A stretch of DNA of 37,811 bases from a virus, in the IMG/VR virus record IMGVR_UViG_3300030060_005321, positions 1-37,811 of that record. One strand, written 5' to 3'. Positions 11,301 to 20,600 of this stretch are shown one piece after another; the first letter of the stretch is position 1, and each line of letters begins with the position of its first letter. A program made the position numbers and the translations under genes. The notes under the pieces are model-generated. The model made no database searches, was not told where the DNA came from, and saw only the letters and a list, made by a program, of their open reading frames with translations.

Positions 11301-11637
11301 AGGTTCGCCAGGTGTTAACGATGAAAATAATATTATAAATATAGTGTTTTGTGCAGGACAAAATAAAAAGTTTACTGATGAATTTGTAAGTTTCGGAGGA
11401 TTTAATAATGTTCAAGCTGAATTTACAGATGACTCTACTGACGCTACATCTTTTATTAATGTTTCTCAAACTTTTTTAGTTGATGCAGCTAGTAAAAATA
11501 GAGCGCTTGTTGTTAAAATATTATTTACACCAACAGACTTAACTATGGCTCAAAAATCTATAGCAATAACATTAATTCATTTAAAAACTAAAATAGATCC
11601 TGCAGTTACAGCACCTGGGATATTAACAACATTATAA
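5326..11637 (+). CDS. Giant tail hub/stabilisation (muzzle-like) protein
   Basis: This is a 2103-aa protein. The N-terminus, with NRSFIKGKMNKDLDERLLPP and NEYRDAMNIAVS, is the conserved opening of the tail stabilisation/hub proteins of crAss-like and uncultured marine podoviruses. The segment near residue 1284, VYFTDKFRGAVLRLSNDGL, is a second family hallmark. The body (about 1-1400) is a long series of beta strands that could form propeller-like blades. Residues ~1400-2103 look like several Ser/Thr/Gly-rich beta modules (for example ITLAASNDAIATGQTVFLTT and VELAANRAFEFNQASRVSG), which may be surface-exposed appendages. It is several times larger than P22 gp10, the classical comparison. Placement directly after the connectors supports a role at the tail tip or tube. 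Division between hub and fibre-like parts is inferred. Confidence 0.8.
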   Translation: MPELNRSFIKGKMNKDLDERLLPPNEYRDAMNIAVSSSEGSDVGAIENILSNNFLDNNTFKKPKHFKDLNGAADEGNNRFEFDSSTKHLYRGIKNSSGTDFLFPPAEVVGTTVDYKEDRIYYLVKDHVGFTQSTASGGNTIYTGERGDAIFEVTPEESLRRYSGQSIIPVLVDIHEVRRAFVHYSSGNVIGGTAGNSDMHGTAIDINGIEVGMTVEAIDSSENVISSFASEEVIVTKVEVVDGNHATNNAAKITTNINTVLSDVQVAAGAVLVFKKSKVLKFETGQAATYTDANNESVLSSTPYLDSSKTETSIITAIDVFDGMLFFTDGRNEPKKINIERCIKGTTGGNNFINPGGIFNTTHLRIPKNESANLNSAEDQWNTSNTTYDPNYIEESHVTVMRPSPKFAPKLYMLNEPKLQGTIEGTSDITDINTGNINLHANGLNPVVGVNITIPFAAANGFEVNDRISVLLTSDESKGIRGVIIQTPDAGSSSGDLLVEVTSIVGTNSDASAAHNITRISSETEKFYKDNFVRFAYRYKYLDGEASTLSPFSEPAFLPRSYSYDPKEAFNKGMENDLSFLKVQNFAPGNIPKDVIGVDILFKQENSTNIYYIRTVRGNRILLGSGTSSINENATDSEFSAHGFINETLSKDSDYIATISATQPFGWATSDTLETTDTGLSGNMLLNRGSIEITSEQFGSAIQSNQLLRTWDGVPKTAKGQAISANRLIYANYSQNYNLTSIDGSGNEISINPELGLSYHVLTGPTAGTPKQSVKSNRTYQVGVVYQDNLGRQTPVLLDKSASIDIPIDISDQYIKIRAEIRNQAPSWATHYKFYIKENSNEYHNLVLHKSYDFAGAPTGENDTDPPIANQFVYLAFQSLDRNKVQEGDYLSIKKGRDSNATTYKTVENKIKVLEIKNEAPEGIATDQTEREGKFFVKVRNITNLLSGTAGELKSGSTSAASPVTTDAAVFEVLPSESIDVPLFYEASQCFPIELTYETICEWVNPGDKIELFDFTAGNTSQGVTTEVSDSADILFVNTIVYEHAAQAWAITMKDDAGNDGTATFQNTLVGATAHFVQANGARVVSEIVAPANDTDYYDTDDVTKFYIKSFTHPLATGGNQSPSVTVIHLDWSNCFSFANGVESNRIRDDFNAATIANGVKASTTLSDYAEEKREHGMIFSGIYNSTSGVNRLNQFIVAEPITKDLNPIYGGIQKLVARDTDVLAMCEDKILKVLANKNALFNADGNTNVTSNTAVLGTAIPFSGEYGVSKNPESVVVSGFRVYFTDKFRGAVLRLSNDGLTDISAYGMRDYFQDNLKNAVACIGSFNDRLQEYDLTIHSRPSSALTKTAQNVSFNETSNGWSSFKAYIPEAGESLNGEYYTFKKGNIFQHSVESYRNTFYPSILTIRAAMSAGDTILDVVGPLDESVKVGDEIFHSTAQSSAEFTDSGFISAGTKITAIGGTATAPTITIDQASTNTSNISTGVFIVKGRFYNSTVTTIFNGAPSSVKSFMYLKYEGTQSRVLKPDVTVLNSGAAVSSGTSITLAASNDAIATGQTVFLTTTGVEVGTVQAISGTTLTLTAAVATIVGGGASLTFADQEYYNNFAKDGWFVSSVETDLQSAKVLEFIKKEGKWFNYFKGINSSFTNAKTNQDAVGNIDSKEFSVQGIARVSSTALTSGGTTPGTFFDMTFEHDGQTDVVGQADFYTIDSVVKTDILNILNSNDGVDGTITFDGVTTETFLTITPAEGASVSAADFFIGGGSAGTIADAASGTTFTHGTNGITLNDTSGSNNLLAVTFEDTDTAASATNTVKVKIIFPDRTLSSNLTYSLDIRMTQPVATSGEGTNTSSAPPIQGRPHTVLIKALLVNDAHNTQAGAAEFYPFLTSSQDVSGSTATASNDATVELAANRAFEFNQASRVSGTGIAAGITVASVTDNNTFEMSANNAVSTGTTLSFKNFTPGTNYTLNNDEIVYDGKSLGPTQETATSTATLIGSPGVNDENNIINIVFCAGQNKKFTDEFVSFGGFNNVQAEFTDDSTDATSFINVSQTFLVDAASKNRALVVKILFTPTDLTMAQKSIAITLIHLKTKIDPAVTAPGILTTL

Positions 11638-11638
11638 T

Positions 11639-12013
11639 ATGGCAACAGTATCATGCACATATACATTTACAACATCTATAAATAGATCTGTACAAGTAAA
11701 CGATATTTTATATTACGCGCCAGCTAGCGTAACTACACATCCTGTAGATACTGTTTTGTTGTATAACAATATAGTTAGAGTTGGTGTTATAACAGCTGTA
11801 AATAGAACTTCTAGCGGAGGCACTATAATAGTTGATCAAGACAATACTGTATCTTTTCCAAACGACGGTGATTTTATATTTTTTAATAAAGAAGCATCTG
11901 CAAACAATTCTCATATAATAGGTTATTTTGCAGAAACTAAGTTTGAAAACAGTAGTAATGAAAAAATAGAGCTGTTTAACATATCTGCTGAAGTGTTTGA
12001 AAGTAGCAAATAA
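11639..12013 (+). CDS. Small beta-rich virion protein
   Basis: This 124-aa protein starts one base after the hub stop (TAATATG junction). It is almost entirely predicted beta strand: CTYTFTTSINRSVQVNDILY, then IVRVGVITAVNRTSSGGTII, then DGDFIFFNKEAS. It ends in a conserved-looking GYFAETKFENSSNEKIELF segment. I recognise the ending from small unannotated proteins that follow hub genes in related phages. Position and fold type suggest an accessory tail or capsid component. No catalytic motif, signal peptide or membrane segment is seen. Confidence 0.75.
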   Translation: MATVSCTYTFTTSINRSVQVNDILYYAPASVTTHPVDTVLLYNNIVRVGVITAVNRTSSGGTIIVDQDNTVSFPNDGDFIFFNKEASANNSHIIGYFAETKFENSSNEKIELFNISAEVFESSK

Positions 12014-12043
12014 GTGTAATAGTAAACATATAAATTTAATTAA

Positions 12044-12517
12044 ATGAGTAAATTACAAAAAGCTGAACATGTATTAGCCATGCGAAGTAAAATACAAAAG
12101 CTTGAAAAAGCCTTGTTATCTGCGGCTGACGATAAAAATATTGTAGCTGGTGATAATAACGGCCTTGGTAATAAGCTAGCGCCGCTAGAGCATACTTTTG
12201 CAGACGGCGTGTATGTTAGACAAATGTATATGCCTAAAGACACTGCCGTTATAGGTAAGATACATAAAAGAGAACATGTTTGGTTTTTACTAGAAGGTTA
12301 CATTAGCGTAGCTACAGAAAATAAAACAGAAGAATACGAAGCTCCTTGCTACGTAGTTTCACCCGGCGGTAGTAAAAGAGTTATATTAGCTCTTGAAGAT
12401 ACTATATTTGTTAATATACATCCAAATCCTAATAACACTCAAGACTTGATAGAACTAGAAAAATATAACGTAGCTAAAGACTACGAAGAATACGAACAAT
12501 ACATTAAAAAACAATAA
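12044..12517 (+). CDS. Cupin-fold protein
   Basis: This is a 157-aa protein. Residues ~1-50 are helical and charged; residues ~55-128 match a small cupin barrel. Motif 1 is recognisable as HKREHVWFLLEGYISV (His74, His78, Glu84), the H-x(3)-H-x(5)-E spacing being a variant of the usual HxH-E. Motif 2 is present as VSPGGSKRVILALEDTIFVN, where the usual metal-binding His is not obvious. Many small phage cupins bind sugars or act as structural beta barrels; which applies here is unknown. It sits between virion genes, 30 nt after a beta-protein gene and two bases before an ejection-protein candidate, so a virion or glycan-recognition role is plausible but unproven. Confidence 0.75.
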   Translation: MSKLQKAEHVLAMRSKIQKLEKALLSAADDKNIVAGDNNGLGNKLAPLEHTFADGVYVRQMYMPKDTAVIGKIHKREHVWFLLEGYISVATENKTEEYEAPCYVVSPGGSKRVILALEDTIFVNIHPNPNNTQDLIELEKYNVAKDYEEYEQYIKKQ

Positions 12518-12518
12518 T

Positions 12519-13163
12519 ATGTCATTTGCAACAGTAGCAATAATAGGTGCAGCAGCTGGTTTAGCACAAGTAGGTATAGGCTTAGGCAGAAAAAGAAATG
12601 CTAAAAAAAAGCTTAAAAATGCTAAGAAAAGACAAAAGCGTGCTATGCAAGATTTTAAAAATCAAGAAATAACTAATCCATACGAAAACTTAGAAAATAC
12701 TTTTGAAGACTTACAAGTAAACACGCAGCAAGCAGAGTTTCAAGCTAGACAAAGCCAACAAGCTCAAGCAGATATTATGGGTAATCTTCAAGGCGCTGCT
12801 GGTGGCTCTGGTATTGCAGGGCTTGCACAAGCTATGGCTAATAAAGCTACTCAAGACGCAGCTAGATCTTCTGCTAGTATAGGTCAACAAGAAGCTGCTA
12901 ATCAACGTGCAGCTGCACAAGGTGCTGCTAGTGTACAGTCGCAAAGAGCTGCAGGTGAAGCGCAGCGTCAACAAAGAGAGTTAGCTAGAGATGAAGCTAT
13001 GTTAGGTATGCGTATGGGTCAAACAGCTGCTCAGCAAGAACAAATGGGTCAAGCTAACGAAATGATAATGGGTGGTATTGGTGCTGTAGCTGGTGCTGGT
13101 ATGCAATATTTTGGTGGCGGTGGTAGTCCAGCAACAATGAAAAAACAAAATAAAAAGAAATAA
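12519..13163 (+). CDS. Internal virion / ejection protein candidate
   Basis: This 214-aa protein begins with a hydrophobic Gly/Ala segment (VAIIGAAAGLAQVGIGLG, residues ~6-24) and a very basic patch (GRKRNAKKKLKNAKKRQKR). A long Ala/Gln-rich helix follows (about 60-175) and a second Gly-rich hydrophobic segment near the end (IMGGIGAVAGAGMQYFGGGG). Two hydrophobic ends around an Ala/Gln coiled coil is the pattern of T7 gp14-like and P22 gp7-like ejection proteins, which enter the host envelope with the DNA. It precedes the two other helical candidates (504 aa and 2913 aa), matching a three-gene ejection set. The identification rests on composition and order, not motif identity. Confidence 0.7.
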   Translation: MSFATVAIIGAAAGLAQVGIGLGRKRNAKKKLKNAKKRQKRAMQDFKNQEITNPYENLENTFEDLQVNTQQAEFQARQSQQAQADIMGNLQGAAGGSGIAGLAQAMANKATQDAARSSASIGQQEAANQRAAAQGAASVQSQRAAGEAQRQQRELARDEAMLGMRMGQTAAQQEQMGQANEMIMGGIGAVAGAGMQYFGGGGSPATMKKQNKKK

Positions 13164-13165
13164 GT

Positions 13166-14680
13166 ATGGCAGACGAAAAAAATACAGGACCAAGTTTAAG
13201 AGATATGGCTTATCGCGCTGCTGGCGGTGGAAGAGAAAGTAATAACAACGCTTTAGTCGATGCTGCTAACAAAGTATTTGAAACTTACGCTGATCAAATG
13301 GCTATTGCTGCTGCTCAACGTAGAGCACTTAGACAAGACGCTAAAGAAGCAGGTTTAAGCGTTAAAGAAATGAAAAAAAATAAAGAAGAGCTTGATAAGC
13401 AACTTGAAGGCTTTGATCCTAACAAAAAAAATACTACATCAGAAGAAGCTCAAGATACTATTACTTCTGGTATGTACCCTAGTGACGCTGAAGTAAATGT
13501 AGATAATGATCCTAGCATGAATTATCAACTAAATACACAGCCTTTGTTTAATGTGAATGCAACATCAAGCGCAAAAATGCGTAGCCCAATAAAACAAAGT
13601 TTGTTTGGCGCCGCAAAAGCAGCTGCAGGTAGTAGTAGAAAAGATACTAAAAATATTAGTAAATTTATAGATGATTTAGCTGGTGCTGCTATAGAAGCTA
13701 GAAGAACTACACAAAGAGTTCTTAGAGATAAAGTTGTAAAAGAGTTAGAAGACTTTTCGCCAGAAGTTGTAGACTTAGAAGGTTTTAACGGTTTTATGAA
13801 CGGTAAAAATGCTGTTACAAACTTTGGTATTGATTTAAAACAAAAAATAGCAGAAAAAAGAGATGCAGCGTTAAAGCTCAATCCATACTCTATGAAGTAC
13901 AAAGAAACTATGGCAGAAATAAACTCATTAGTTGAAAGTACTAAAAACTTAAATTTAGAACAAACACGTCTTAAAAATTTAAAAAAAGAGTGGGGCAATA
14001 GTAGTGCTGAAAGTTTGTACTCAAAAGGCTCTTCTAAAACTACAATGCATTACTTAAATCAAGTGATGAGTAAAACCGCTGGCATGGAGCTAGACGAAAA
14101 CGGTCAAGTTGTATTTAACGTTGCTACATTAGATGATCCGACGCAAACAACGCAAGTAAGATTTGATGATTTAAATAAAAATTTATTTTTAAAAGTAGAC
14201 GAATCAAGTACTATAGCAGATTATCATAGAAGAATATATAAAGATATAATAGATAAAAAAGAGTTTAATAAAGGTGAAGCTCAAAGTTTTTGGAACACAC
14301 TTATTGCTCCTGACGACGAAGACGCGCTTAACGATGGCGAGTTATTGTCTTGGATTCATGATAAGCCTTACAATATATATACTAAAAATTCTTTTTACGA
14401 TGAGTTTAAATCTTATTTTTTAAACAAAGAGCTTGCTATAACTTCAGACGGTGAGCCTTTAGTGATGACTCAAGAAGCTATAGATATATTGTTTGATCCT
14501 GACACTAAAGACTGGGACGCTACAACTCAAGATGGTAAAACAGTTAGAGAATATATACGCGAAGAGCTTATTAACTACTACGCTAGAACTAGTGAGCAAT
14601 ACTATTACTATACATCTAGAAAACAAGATCCTACAAGCAATACTATTGGTAATGCTATCAATGAAGTAAAACTACCTTAA
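13166..14680 (+). CDS. Helical internal virion protein candidate
   Basis: This 504-aa, mostly helical, highly charged protein lies between two ejection-protein candidates. Residues ~1-90 are rich in Ala, Lys, Glu and Gln. A linker with the short motif KMRSPIKQ lies near residue 135. Residues ~155-290 form long helices (ARRTTQRVLRDKVVKELEDF, then LNLEQTRLKNLKKEWG), and the C-terminal 200 residues contain more mixed structure. No signal peptide, membrane segment or catalytic motif is visible. By position it resembles the second member of podovirus internal-core protein sets (as T7 gp15 lies between gp14 and gp16). I do not recognise a family; the role is inference. Confidence 0.65.
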   Translation: MADEKNTGPSLRDMAYRAAGGGRESNNNALVDAANKVFETYADQMAIAAAQRRALRQDAKEAGLSVKEMKKNKEELDKQLEGFDPNKKNTTSEEAQDTITSGMYPSDAEVNVDNDPSMNYQLNTQPLFNVNATSSAKMRSPIKQSLFGAAKAAAGSSRKDTKNISKFIDDLAGAAIEARRTTQRVLRDKVVKELEDFSPEVVDLEGFNGFMNGKNAVTNFGIDLKQKIAEKRDAALKLNPYSMKYKETMAEINSLVESTKNLNLEQTRLKNLKKEWGNSSAESLYSKGSSKTTMHYLNQVMSKTAGMELDENGQVVFNVATLDDPTQTTQVRFDDLNKNLFLKVDESSTIADYHRRIYKDIIDKKEFNKGEAQSFWNTLIAPDDEDALNDGELLSWIHDKPYNIYTKNSFYDEFKSYFLNKELAITSDGEPLVMTQEAIDILFDPDTKDWDATTQDGKTVREYIREELINYYARTSEQYYYYTSRKQDPTSNTIGNAINEVKLP

Positions 14681-14691
14681 TTATATAAAAT

Positions 14692-17600
14692 ATGTTTGAA
14701 TACGAGTTTGAAGACACAATGTTCACTCAAGAACAAATTGACAATAGAGCTAAAGAAAAAGGCCTGTCAACAGAGCAATATTTAACTAATAATCCTTCTA
14801 TAAACAAGATAGAAGTGGAAAAGACACTCGACGTTGCGACGCAGGATGCCCCTGTAGCGTCGGAAGTAGATACGGCATCCAGCTTGGAAGATACTTCTTC
14901 GGAGTTTGTGTTTGAGCGTCATGATTTTTTAAAAGATAAAGATAAAGAAGGAAATGTAGTAGGATATAGTCTTTTTGAAAAAAAATCTAGTGATATTGTT
15001 AAAGCTTTAGAACAGTATTATCCAAACTTTAATTTTAGAACATCTAACTATGGGTTTAGAGCTATAGCGCCAGACGGAACTGAATCTGTAGAAATATCTG
15101 ACAATTTAGGCCCACAAGTATTAACAGGGCTTACTCCTAGTATTGATCCAGAAACTGGCGTAGTTACTAAGGTAGATACTAATTCACCTGAGTACATGTT
15201 TAAGCGTCAGCAAGATCAATTTGAAAAATTAACTTCTTTTATAGATAATAAATCTACAGAAAAAGATTTACAAGCTTATCAAGAAAAGGCTAAATCTGAT
15301 GAGTTTCAATACAAACTATTTAGTGCTCGTTTAGAAGAAGAAATAGATAAGCAAGGTATAGAAGACGAATATCTTATTGATAATATTAACTTTGATTTTA
15401 ATAAACCAGAAAGCAAAGATAATCCTAGAAAAATAACTAATAGAGACATATTTAAGCCTCAAACTAATATTGTAAATACAATTAGTAATACAGGTGGCGT
15501 GTTATCTGGCACAGGCGTAACGTCAAGATCAGTAACAACAATTCCTTACGAAAAAGAACTAGCTGAAGCTCGCAAAGCTCTTGGTGATAAAGCTACTGAA
15601 GAGCAAGCTCAAGATTATGTAGTACAAAAGTTAATACAAAAAGATATAATAGCTCAAAGAGAGCAAGTAGCTGACGCTATAATAGAGAGTAGTGAAGAGT
15701 ATCAATTTTTACTAGACAGAGGTGCTAAAGAGTTTGCGAATAAATATTCGTCTAAAATAAAACTTTATGACACTTTAAAAAATGAACTAACAGATGGTGA
15801 AGCTTTAAAAAGATTACAAGATATTCAAAGCAAAATAAATGATACTGAATATAATTTTGAAGCTAGAGAAGAAGAACCTATAGTGTACTTGCAAGACGGA
15901 AGATACGTGCCTGTTAGAATACTAAACGAATTTGATGAACTACAAAAGCAGTATAATATTAGTATATCACATTTTAATTCGTTACAACAGGATATATCTG
16001 ATAACATATCTGGTTTAACTGATGTTGGTTTAAAAATGGATTTGCTTAGAAGAAACTACGATGGAGTACATAAGTTTTTTACAACTACTGGTCTTAGAAC
16101 AGTTGAGTTGTTAGACAACATGCAGTACGGTATACGGCAAATGAATAATCCTCATGCTTCTGCTTTAAGTTATGTAGATTTTAATAAACGAAAACAAAGG
16201 TATCAAGAAATAAGAGATAAATTTGAAAAAGACGTAGACTTTGATGACGCTTTTTCTTCTTTAGAAAATTTTGGTACTTTTTTAGCTCAAGAAACAGCTA
16301 ATCAGCTTCCTATATTTGCCGCGTTAGCTCTTCCAGGTGGAGCTGGTTTTGGAATAATAGGCATGTCTGGCTTTGGTGAGCAATACTACAATATGACTAC
16401 TAGGCAATTAGATCCTAAAATTAGAGCAGAGTACAGTGATATGGAAAAGTTTTTTGCTTCTCTAGGCTACGGTGGTGCTGAGGTAGTCTTTGGATCTTTA
16501 CCTACATACTTTTTATTAAAAGGTATAACTAGAAGTACAGCTACAAAAGCTATAATAAGAAACAAGTTTAGAGAGTGGAACACTAAAGAAATAGCTGTAG
16601 GTGTAGCTGGTGCTAGCGCAGAAAGTATTGGTGAAGGATTAACTATAGTTACTCAAAATGCAATAAACGGAATTGACTTAATGGAAAACGTAGATCATGC
16701 TATGTTTTCTGGTCTTTTATTTGGTACTACTTTTGCTAGTGTACCTATTATAAAAGGTCAAGTTCTTAGATATTATTCAACGGCTGATCAATTTAAAAAT
16801 ATTGATGTTAAAAATGCTGAAATTGAAAAATTAGAACAAATTAATTTAACTTTACAATCAAAAATAGATAATCAAGGTCGTAGAGGCATACTTCCAGATG
16901 CTGTAGTAGGCGTTGAAGTTGATTTACAAAATAGAAATACACAGAGAATAGAAGAGCTTCAAAAAGAAATTATAGATGAAGTAGCAGAGATTGAATTAAA
17001 AACAACTAAAATATATGGGCAAGTATCAGAGCAATTTGTAGGTGCTATAAATGACTTGTCTAAAATTAGAGTTGAATATCAAAAAATATATGATAGCGAT
17101 ATAAATAATAAAGAAGTTGTATTAAAACAGTTAGAAGCTGAATATATTGGTTTAGAACAAGGTATAAGAGAGTTTAAAAAATCTAAAGATTTTGATAATC
17201 AGTGGGCTTTATATAGTGCTAAAAGAAAAAATAAATCTGACGTAAAAAGAATTAAAAATTTAGCAGAGCAACAGTTAGAGCAAGAAGGAGATAAAATAGA
17301 TATTAGTAAGATAGAAAATAGAGCTAGGCTTATATATAACACTGAACAAATACAAGCAGATATAAAACTAAATAGATCTAGAGGGACTAATTTAAGTAGA
17401 ACTTTAGTAGATTTTAATACTGTAGAACAAGCTACAGAATATCTAAATAAAGTAGCTGATGCTAAAATACAGCAAGATCCAAACAACGCTGATGCTATAA
17501 ATGCTAAAAGAGATGCAGACATACAGACTTTAAAGAACGGCGGACACGGTCTTAATTTAAACACTGTGCAAGGTAGAAAATCTTTAGTAGTTATAGAAAA

Positions 17601-20600
17601 TATGGCTAAAGATGATAGGCTTGAAATAAGAACTCACGAATTAAAACATCAAGTTTTTGTTGATATACTAGGAACTGATCCTGACGCTTATCAAGACATG
17701 GCTGATCAAGTTATGAAATGGCTTGAAGTTAATAATAAATCTGCTTTTAAACGAGTTAACACTTTTGCAGAAAGAAACGCTGAAGGCAATTTGTTATCTT
17801 ACGAAGTACTAGCGGTGTTTTTTGAAGAAGTTGCAGCAGGTAAAATAAACTTAAACAATGATGGTAGATTTGCTGGTTTATTAGGGTATTTTGTTAGAGA
17901 CGGCGCTAAAAAGAAAGGCATGAACATAGACTTAGCAGGCGAACAAGATGCTGTTAAATTTTTAATAGGTTTAGCTACAAAAATAAAACAAGGTGCGCTT
18001 ACTCTTAAAGATACTCAAACTGCTAAAAAAAGATTACAAGAAGATTTTGCTGATCGTAATGAATTTTTATCTACCGTATTACTAGAAAAGTCTACTTTAA
18101 AATCTAGTAGAAACCAACAAGGCGTATTTAAAGATAGCAACGATGCTTTGATAGAAGGCTTACAAATGTTAGGTTTAGAAAACGCTGACTTGTTTGCTTT
18201 AGATGCTGAAGGTTTAACCAACATAAGAGAAACTCAGCCAGAAGTTTTTAATAAAATGGTTAAAGACTGGAACAATTTAGGTGACTCAAGACTTTGGCTT
18301 GGAAGTTCGCTAGGCCCTGTATGGAGAACTTTCTCTGAAGTAAACTACTTAAGCAAAAGAGACAAAGCTACAAACTACGGCTTATTAAAAGATGATATAC
18401 TTGACGTGTTAACTATAGGTGTACAGCCTGGCGACAACGGAATACCTTACATTGTAAGATCTTGGTTAGACGAAGACATGTCGTCTGGCAACATAAGATC
18501 TTTAAACTCACATATTTTTGGCTTAATAAATACTAGACTTATGGCTAAAGACGGTATTATAGACCGTAAGTTTCCAAGGTTAGGTATGAAAACTGTAGCG
18601 CTAGACGCAGAAACAGAAACTGGTCGAGTTTTAGAATTAACAAGCGATCAAGATGTAGATGCTATATTAGCTAAACAAAAACAAAAGCAAACTCTATTAG
18701 AGAAAGCTACAGAATATAACTCAAGAAAAGCTATAGGCATTGATGATAACTTTGCTGCAGAAATAGAAAATGTAGTAGAAGAAATATTAATTGAATCTGA
18801 TATAACTGATATATCTAAGTTTGAGTTTACGCAGAAGTTTAAAAGCAAAGTTGAAGACGCTCTTTATAAAAAGATAAAGTCTATGATGGGTAAAGGCGTT
18901 AAAGGTAGAGAGCAGTTTTTACGAAAACATAAGAACGATATAATGCGTATTGTTAATACAGCTGCTTTTGTTCAGTTTGAAAAACGTGAAACAAACAAAA
19001 TATTCGCAGATTTAGTTTCTACTAACCAAGGCCCAGAAGTAATAAAGCAGGCTATTAACGACGGGTTAATACAACCGTTTGAAGTAGAAAACTTAGAGGC
19101 TGGAAACAATATATACAAAAAGAAAACAGATATTAATGAAGATCAGTTTGTAGAATTCTTTTCAGTAAGAGGTAGAGAAAACGCTTTAGCAAGAGCTTTA
19201 GCTTTTAATATATCTAGAGACGCTGTATTTCCTGTAGTCAATAAAAATGATAAAGTTAAAAAAGCTATTGGTGGTGAAGCTGGCATTAAAGCTTTAAAAG
19301 CTAGGATAAATACAAATCAAGATGTAACTTTATTTAGTAAAAGAATAAGTAACTTAGATGTTTTTGGTCAAACATATTTAGCTAATGGATTAGATCAACT
19401 AGTAAGCCGAATACAAGCAGGTGTAAACTTTGACGAAGCTTTTGATTTTGTCTATCCAAAAGGCAATAACGCTTATAATTTTGAAGGCCAAAGAAAAGGT
19501 GTTAAGCAAGATATTAGCAAAATACTAGGAGATTATGATGATGTAGTTGTTATAAGAAAGTCTCAAGGCATATCAGACGAAACTACACTGTTAGATTATT
19601 TTAACGAACAAACACAACCTACAGCTGAGTTTGCCTCAACAAGCGCTAAAGCTATATTTGACTTAGATGAAGGCATGGGTGACTTTAGCAATAAAGATCA
19701 AATAATTAGTGGTAGAAAAGCTCTTCTTGAACTTGTTAAAGTTTTAGGTAGAAGTAAAGCTAATAGATTTTTAAGAGGTTTAACTACTTCTTCTCAAATA
19801 GGCTCTACAGATCTTATAGCTAGAGGTGTTGATATTTTAGAGGTCGGTTTAACACAAAGAAGACTAGATGCTTTACTAGCTAAACCAAAAAAGAAAAGAA
19901 CAAGTAGAGACAAAAGAAAAATAGAAGACTATAAAACTAGAATAGCTGAAAAAGTTACAAAGCTTGATAAAAGATATGGTTTACTTGATGGCGTCAGTGA
20001 TTTTGAAAACAACTTTTTATCTAATGAAGACGTAGCTCAAGATAATATAAGTTTTTTAGAGTCTAACTCACAGACTGTTGGGCCGTACATAAGAAATAAA
20101 GCTAATTTAGATTATAACGACATATCTTCAAAAGCTAAAGCTGAGCAAGATTTTTTATTAGAGCTTTCTGATATTTTAATAAATTTAGTAAAAGATCCGC
20201 AGTCGCGAGTAAGTAGAAACGATGCTGCAATGATTGTGATGTCTATGGCTAACGCTGGCATGAATACAGCAATAGCTAAAGCAGCACCAGTAAGATATGT
20301 TCCAGCTGCAGATATAAAAGGTCCGTTTAGATACGAGCATACTATACCTAGAAAAATAATAGCAAGCTATATGGCTGCTTATATAAATGGTAAAGTAAGT
20401 AGAAAAGATTTTGAAAAATTACTTGACAATTATCATGTAGCAATAATACCACAGTCTACAGATAATGGATTAACTAAGGCTGGTCTTCAATCAAGTATGC
20501 AAGCAGACTGGAATTTAGACAATATCAACGATATAAATAGATATGCTAACAATAAGACTTTAGGTTTTTGGGACACAGCTCTTTTTGATTTGAAAACAAA

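Noticed and set aside
13525-13998. 157-codon antisense ORF opposite the 504-aa protein gene
   Set aside because: Its sequence is a Leu/Phe/Ser-rich mirror of Lys/Glu/Ala-rich helix codons, with no initiation context; a typical shadow of a real gene.
17199-17564. 121-codon antisense ORF within the giant gene
   Set aside because: Ser/Cys/Leu-rich shadow opposite charged helices; no operon context and wrong strand.
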